Source: an uncultured Oscillospiraceae bacterium (GTDB lineage Bacteria; Bacillota; Clostridia; Oscillospirales; Ruminococcaceae). Taken from it: DNA of 13,878 bases. The stretch is taken from positions 1 through 13,878 of the forward strand of contig UREN01000047.1 of the NCBI GenBank assembly GCA_900546885.1, written 5' to 3'. Below the pieces are notes generated by a model. It saw only the letters and a list, made by a program, of their open reading frames with translations, had not been told where the DNA came from and did not search any database. Shown piece after piece: positions 12,243-13,878 of this stretch (the first letter of the stretch is position 1; each line of letters opens with the position of its first letter). The position numbers and the translations under genes were made by a program.

Positions 12243-13877
12243 TCAGCCCTGCGTGCTGGAAGAGGACGCAGCCGCGTCACTGCTGGCCGTGCCCGCCTCG
12301 CCGGGAATGCCGGTGGGGTTCGGCTGGGCCAGGTATTCCTCCAGCGTCAGGCCGCTGGCCTTAATCTTCTGGGCCTGGTCCACACCCACATAGCGGTAGT
12401 GCCAGGGCTCGTAGTCAAAGCCCGTGACGCTCTCTTTGCCGCTGGGGTAGCGCAAAATGAAGCCGTAGTTTGCGGCATTTTCCTGCAGCCACTGATACTC
12501 CGGCGTGGCCTCAAACGCCGCGGTGTCATAGCTTTGCTCGCTGTCAGACATGATATCTGCCGACAGGCCGAGGTTGTGCTCGGTGGCGCCGGGCGCCGCG
12601 TTGGACACGCCGCCGTCATAGCTGGCCTGCTGGCGGTCGTAGCTGCGGTAGCCCGCCACCAGCGTCAGGTTCACGCCGGCCGCATCGCCTGCATCCAGCA
12701 GCTGCTGGAAGGCATCCGCCACGCGCGAATCCACCGGCACGCCGTCCACGTTCGTGGTCTCCACAGCGTCCACCTCTTCTTTGGACATCACGTTATCCCG
12801 GTTCACCAGGCGCATATACCACTCGTCACGCGGAATGGCCTCCAGCTGGGGCGTGGGCTCCGGCGTGGGCGTGGCAGCCACCGGCGCGCTGGAAGAAGAA
12901 CTGGGCACCGACGAGGGGTTTTTGTTGCCGCCGCCCAAAATGGCGAACAGCAGAATGGCAATGAGGGCAATGATGATAAGGCCAATCCACGCAAAGATGG
13001 CAACGCTTTTCTTGCCGCCCTTGCCGCCGTGGCCGCCGCCTTTGTGGCCGCCGGGGGCGGGGCGCCGCCCGCCGCCCTGGCCATTGCCGCCCTGGCGGCG
13101 CTGGCGCTCGCGCGAGGTGAGCACTTCCTCTTCTTCCTCATCGTCCGGGTCTGCGTCATACAGGTTGCCAAAGATGTCGTCCGACGTCTGGGCCACCTGC
13201 GAGGCAAAATCATCTGCGCCGCCCGCCTGGGCCTCGGCCGCCGCCTGGAAGGCGCCAATGTCAAAGCCCGTGTCCTCAATGGGGTCTGCCGCAGCGCCCG
13301 CTGCGGGCGCGTCAAACACGCCCGTCTCAAAGGCGTCGCCGCTCAGGGCCTGCGCGTCAAAGCCCTGGCTGTCATATTCCTGGCCGTCAAAGCCGTCCAG
13401 CGGGGCAAAGCCCTCTTCATCCAGGGGGGCAAAGCCCGCCTCGCTCAAGGGCTGCGCCGGCGCGGCAGGCTGCGCTGCGGGCTGGGCCGCAGGCGCGGGC
13501 TGCGCGGGCGGGTCAAAGCGCGGGTCCGGCTGGTCAAAATCGAACAGCACGGGGCCCGTCAGTTCCACCGCGTTGGTGCCCTGCCTGGGCTGCGGCGCCG
13601 CCAAAGAGGAAACGTCCCCTGCCGCGGCGGGGGCCGCAGGCTGCTGCGGCGCGGCGGGCCGGGCCTCGGGCGCGGGGTCGAACACTTTGGTGGCCTCGGT
13701 GTCTGCCGGGGTGTCTTTCACCGCGTTGTCCAAAAGCTGCTTCCAGGCAGGGGCCCCCGTGGGGGCCGCGGCCTGCGCGGGCGCCGCCTGCACGGGCACG
13801 GGGGCCGCCGCGGGGCGCTTGCGCGAAAGCAGGTCTGCGTTCCAGTCAATGGGCTTGGCCGGGCTGCGCTTGGGCAT
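12243..13877 (-). CDS. Membrane-anchored VanY-like D,D-carboxypeptidase with long cytoplasmic N-terminus
   Basis: 544 residues in four parts. Residues 1-290 are low-complexity and Pro/Ala/Gln/Asp-rich, with recurrent FD and GFD patterns (GFAPLD twice at 149-161, then GFDGQ, GFDAQ, GVFDA, GFDIG), an acidic run (DDEEEEE, 245-251) and a Gly/Lys/His-rich stretch. Residues 292-314 are a single membrane helix; the preceding lysines predict an inside N-terminus. A Ser/Pro linker follows (319-345). Residues about 350-515 are a VanY/M15-type peptidase: GYRSYDRQQ (409-417), zinc ligands H434 and D441 in EHNLGLSAD, catalytic E490 and ligand H493 in EPWHYRY. It should trim the terminal D-Ala of peptidoglycan stems outside the membrane. 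The ATG at 13877 is one base from the window edge, so its RBS is unseen and the true start may lie further out. The tail after 515 is Ser-rich. Confidence 0.88.
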   Translation of the reverse strand: MPKRSPAKPIDWNADLLSRKRPAAAPVPVQAAPAQAAAPTGAPAWKQLLDNAVKDTPADTEATKVFDPAPEARPAAPQQPAAPAAAGDVSSLAAPQPRQGTNAVELTGPVLFDFDQPDPRFDPPAQPAPAAQPAAQPAAPAQPLSEAGFAPLDEEGFAPLDGFDGQEYDSQGFDAQALSGDAFETGVFDAPAAGAAADPIEDTGFDIGAFQAAAEAQAGGADDFASQVAQTSDDIFGNLYDADPDDEEEEEVLTSRERQRRQGGNGQGGGRRPAPGGHKGGGHGGKGGKKSVAIFAWIGLIIIALIAILLFAILGGGNKNPSSVPSSSSSAPVAATPTPEPTPQLEAIPRDEWYMRLVNRDNVMSKEEVDAVETTNVDGVPVDSRVADAFQQLLDAGDAAGVNLTLVAGYRSYDRQQASYDGGVSNAAPGATEHNLGLSADIMSDSEQSYDTAAFEATPEYQWLQENAANYGFILRYPSGKESVTGFDYEPWHYRYVGVDQAQKIKASGLTLEEYLAQPNPTGIPGEAGTASSDAAASSSSTQG

Positions 13878-13878
13878 C

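Overview
The window looks like one end of a contig from a GC-rich member of the Bacillota, most likely a gut clostridium of the Oscillospiraceae/Ruminococcaceae type. That placement is an inference. It rests on GC-rich coding sequence, strong AGGAGG-type ribosome binding sites with several TTG starts, a standalone UPF0735/PheB-type ACT protein at the head of a threonine operon, and a class A PBP and VanY-like peptidase of clostridial style. Bases 4-67 are not genomic: they are an untrimmed Illumina P7 adapter with its index. Real sequence starts at about 68.

Layout, left to right. (1) 68-847, minus: the N-terminal 260 codons of an unrecognised acidic Pro/Glu/Gln/Ala protein with twelve 12-residue repeats, cut off by the contig end. 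(2) 1039-4877, minus: a compact operon ACT-domain protein > hom > thrB > lysC, which makes aspartyl phosphate and takes homoserine to O-phosphohomoserine. It has a promoter candidate overlapped by a palindrome at 4934-4970, and lysC carries an internal ribosome binding site and GTG start for a separate beta subunit. (3) 5054-7855, minus: a gloA-type VOC lyase followed by a class A penicillin-binding protein, ended by a 13-bp-stem terminator. (4) 7968-8058: two back-to-back promoters. (5) 8135-11162, plus: three genes coupled by ATGA overlaps, namely an FkbH-like HAD protein, an acyl carrier protein and a GNAT-like protein, ended by a 14-bp-stem bidirectional terminator. (6) 11232-11915, minus: a ricin-type beta-trefoil lectin with a histone-H1-like Lys/Ala tail. 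(7) 12243-13877, minus: a membrane-anchored VanY-like D,D-carboxypeptidase with a 290-residue low-complexity cytoplasmic N-terminus, reaching the right edge.

How it fits together. Groups 3 and 7 act on the cell wall. Group 2 is housekeeping amino acid synthesis. Group 5 is the most unusual part: a minimal set for loading a three-carbon acyl unit (glyceryl in characterised FkbH proteins) onto a carrier protein, with a probable acyltransferase but no polyketide or peptide synthase in view. Modification of an envelope glycan or amine is the simplest reading, but it is an inference. No tRNA, rRNA, CRISPR array, insertion sequence or phage gene was recognised.
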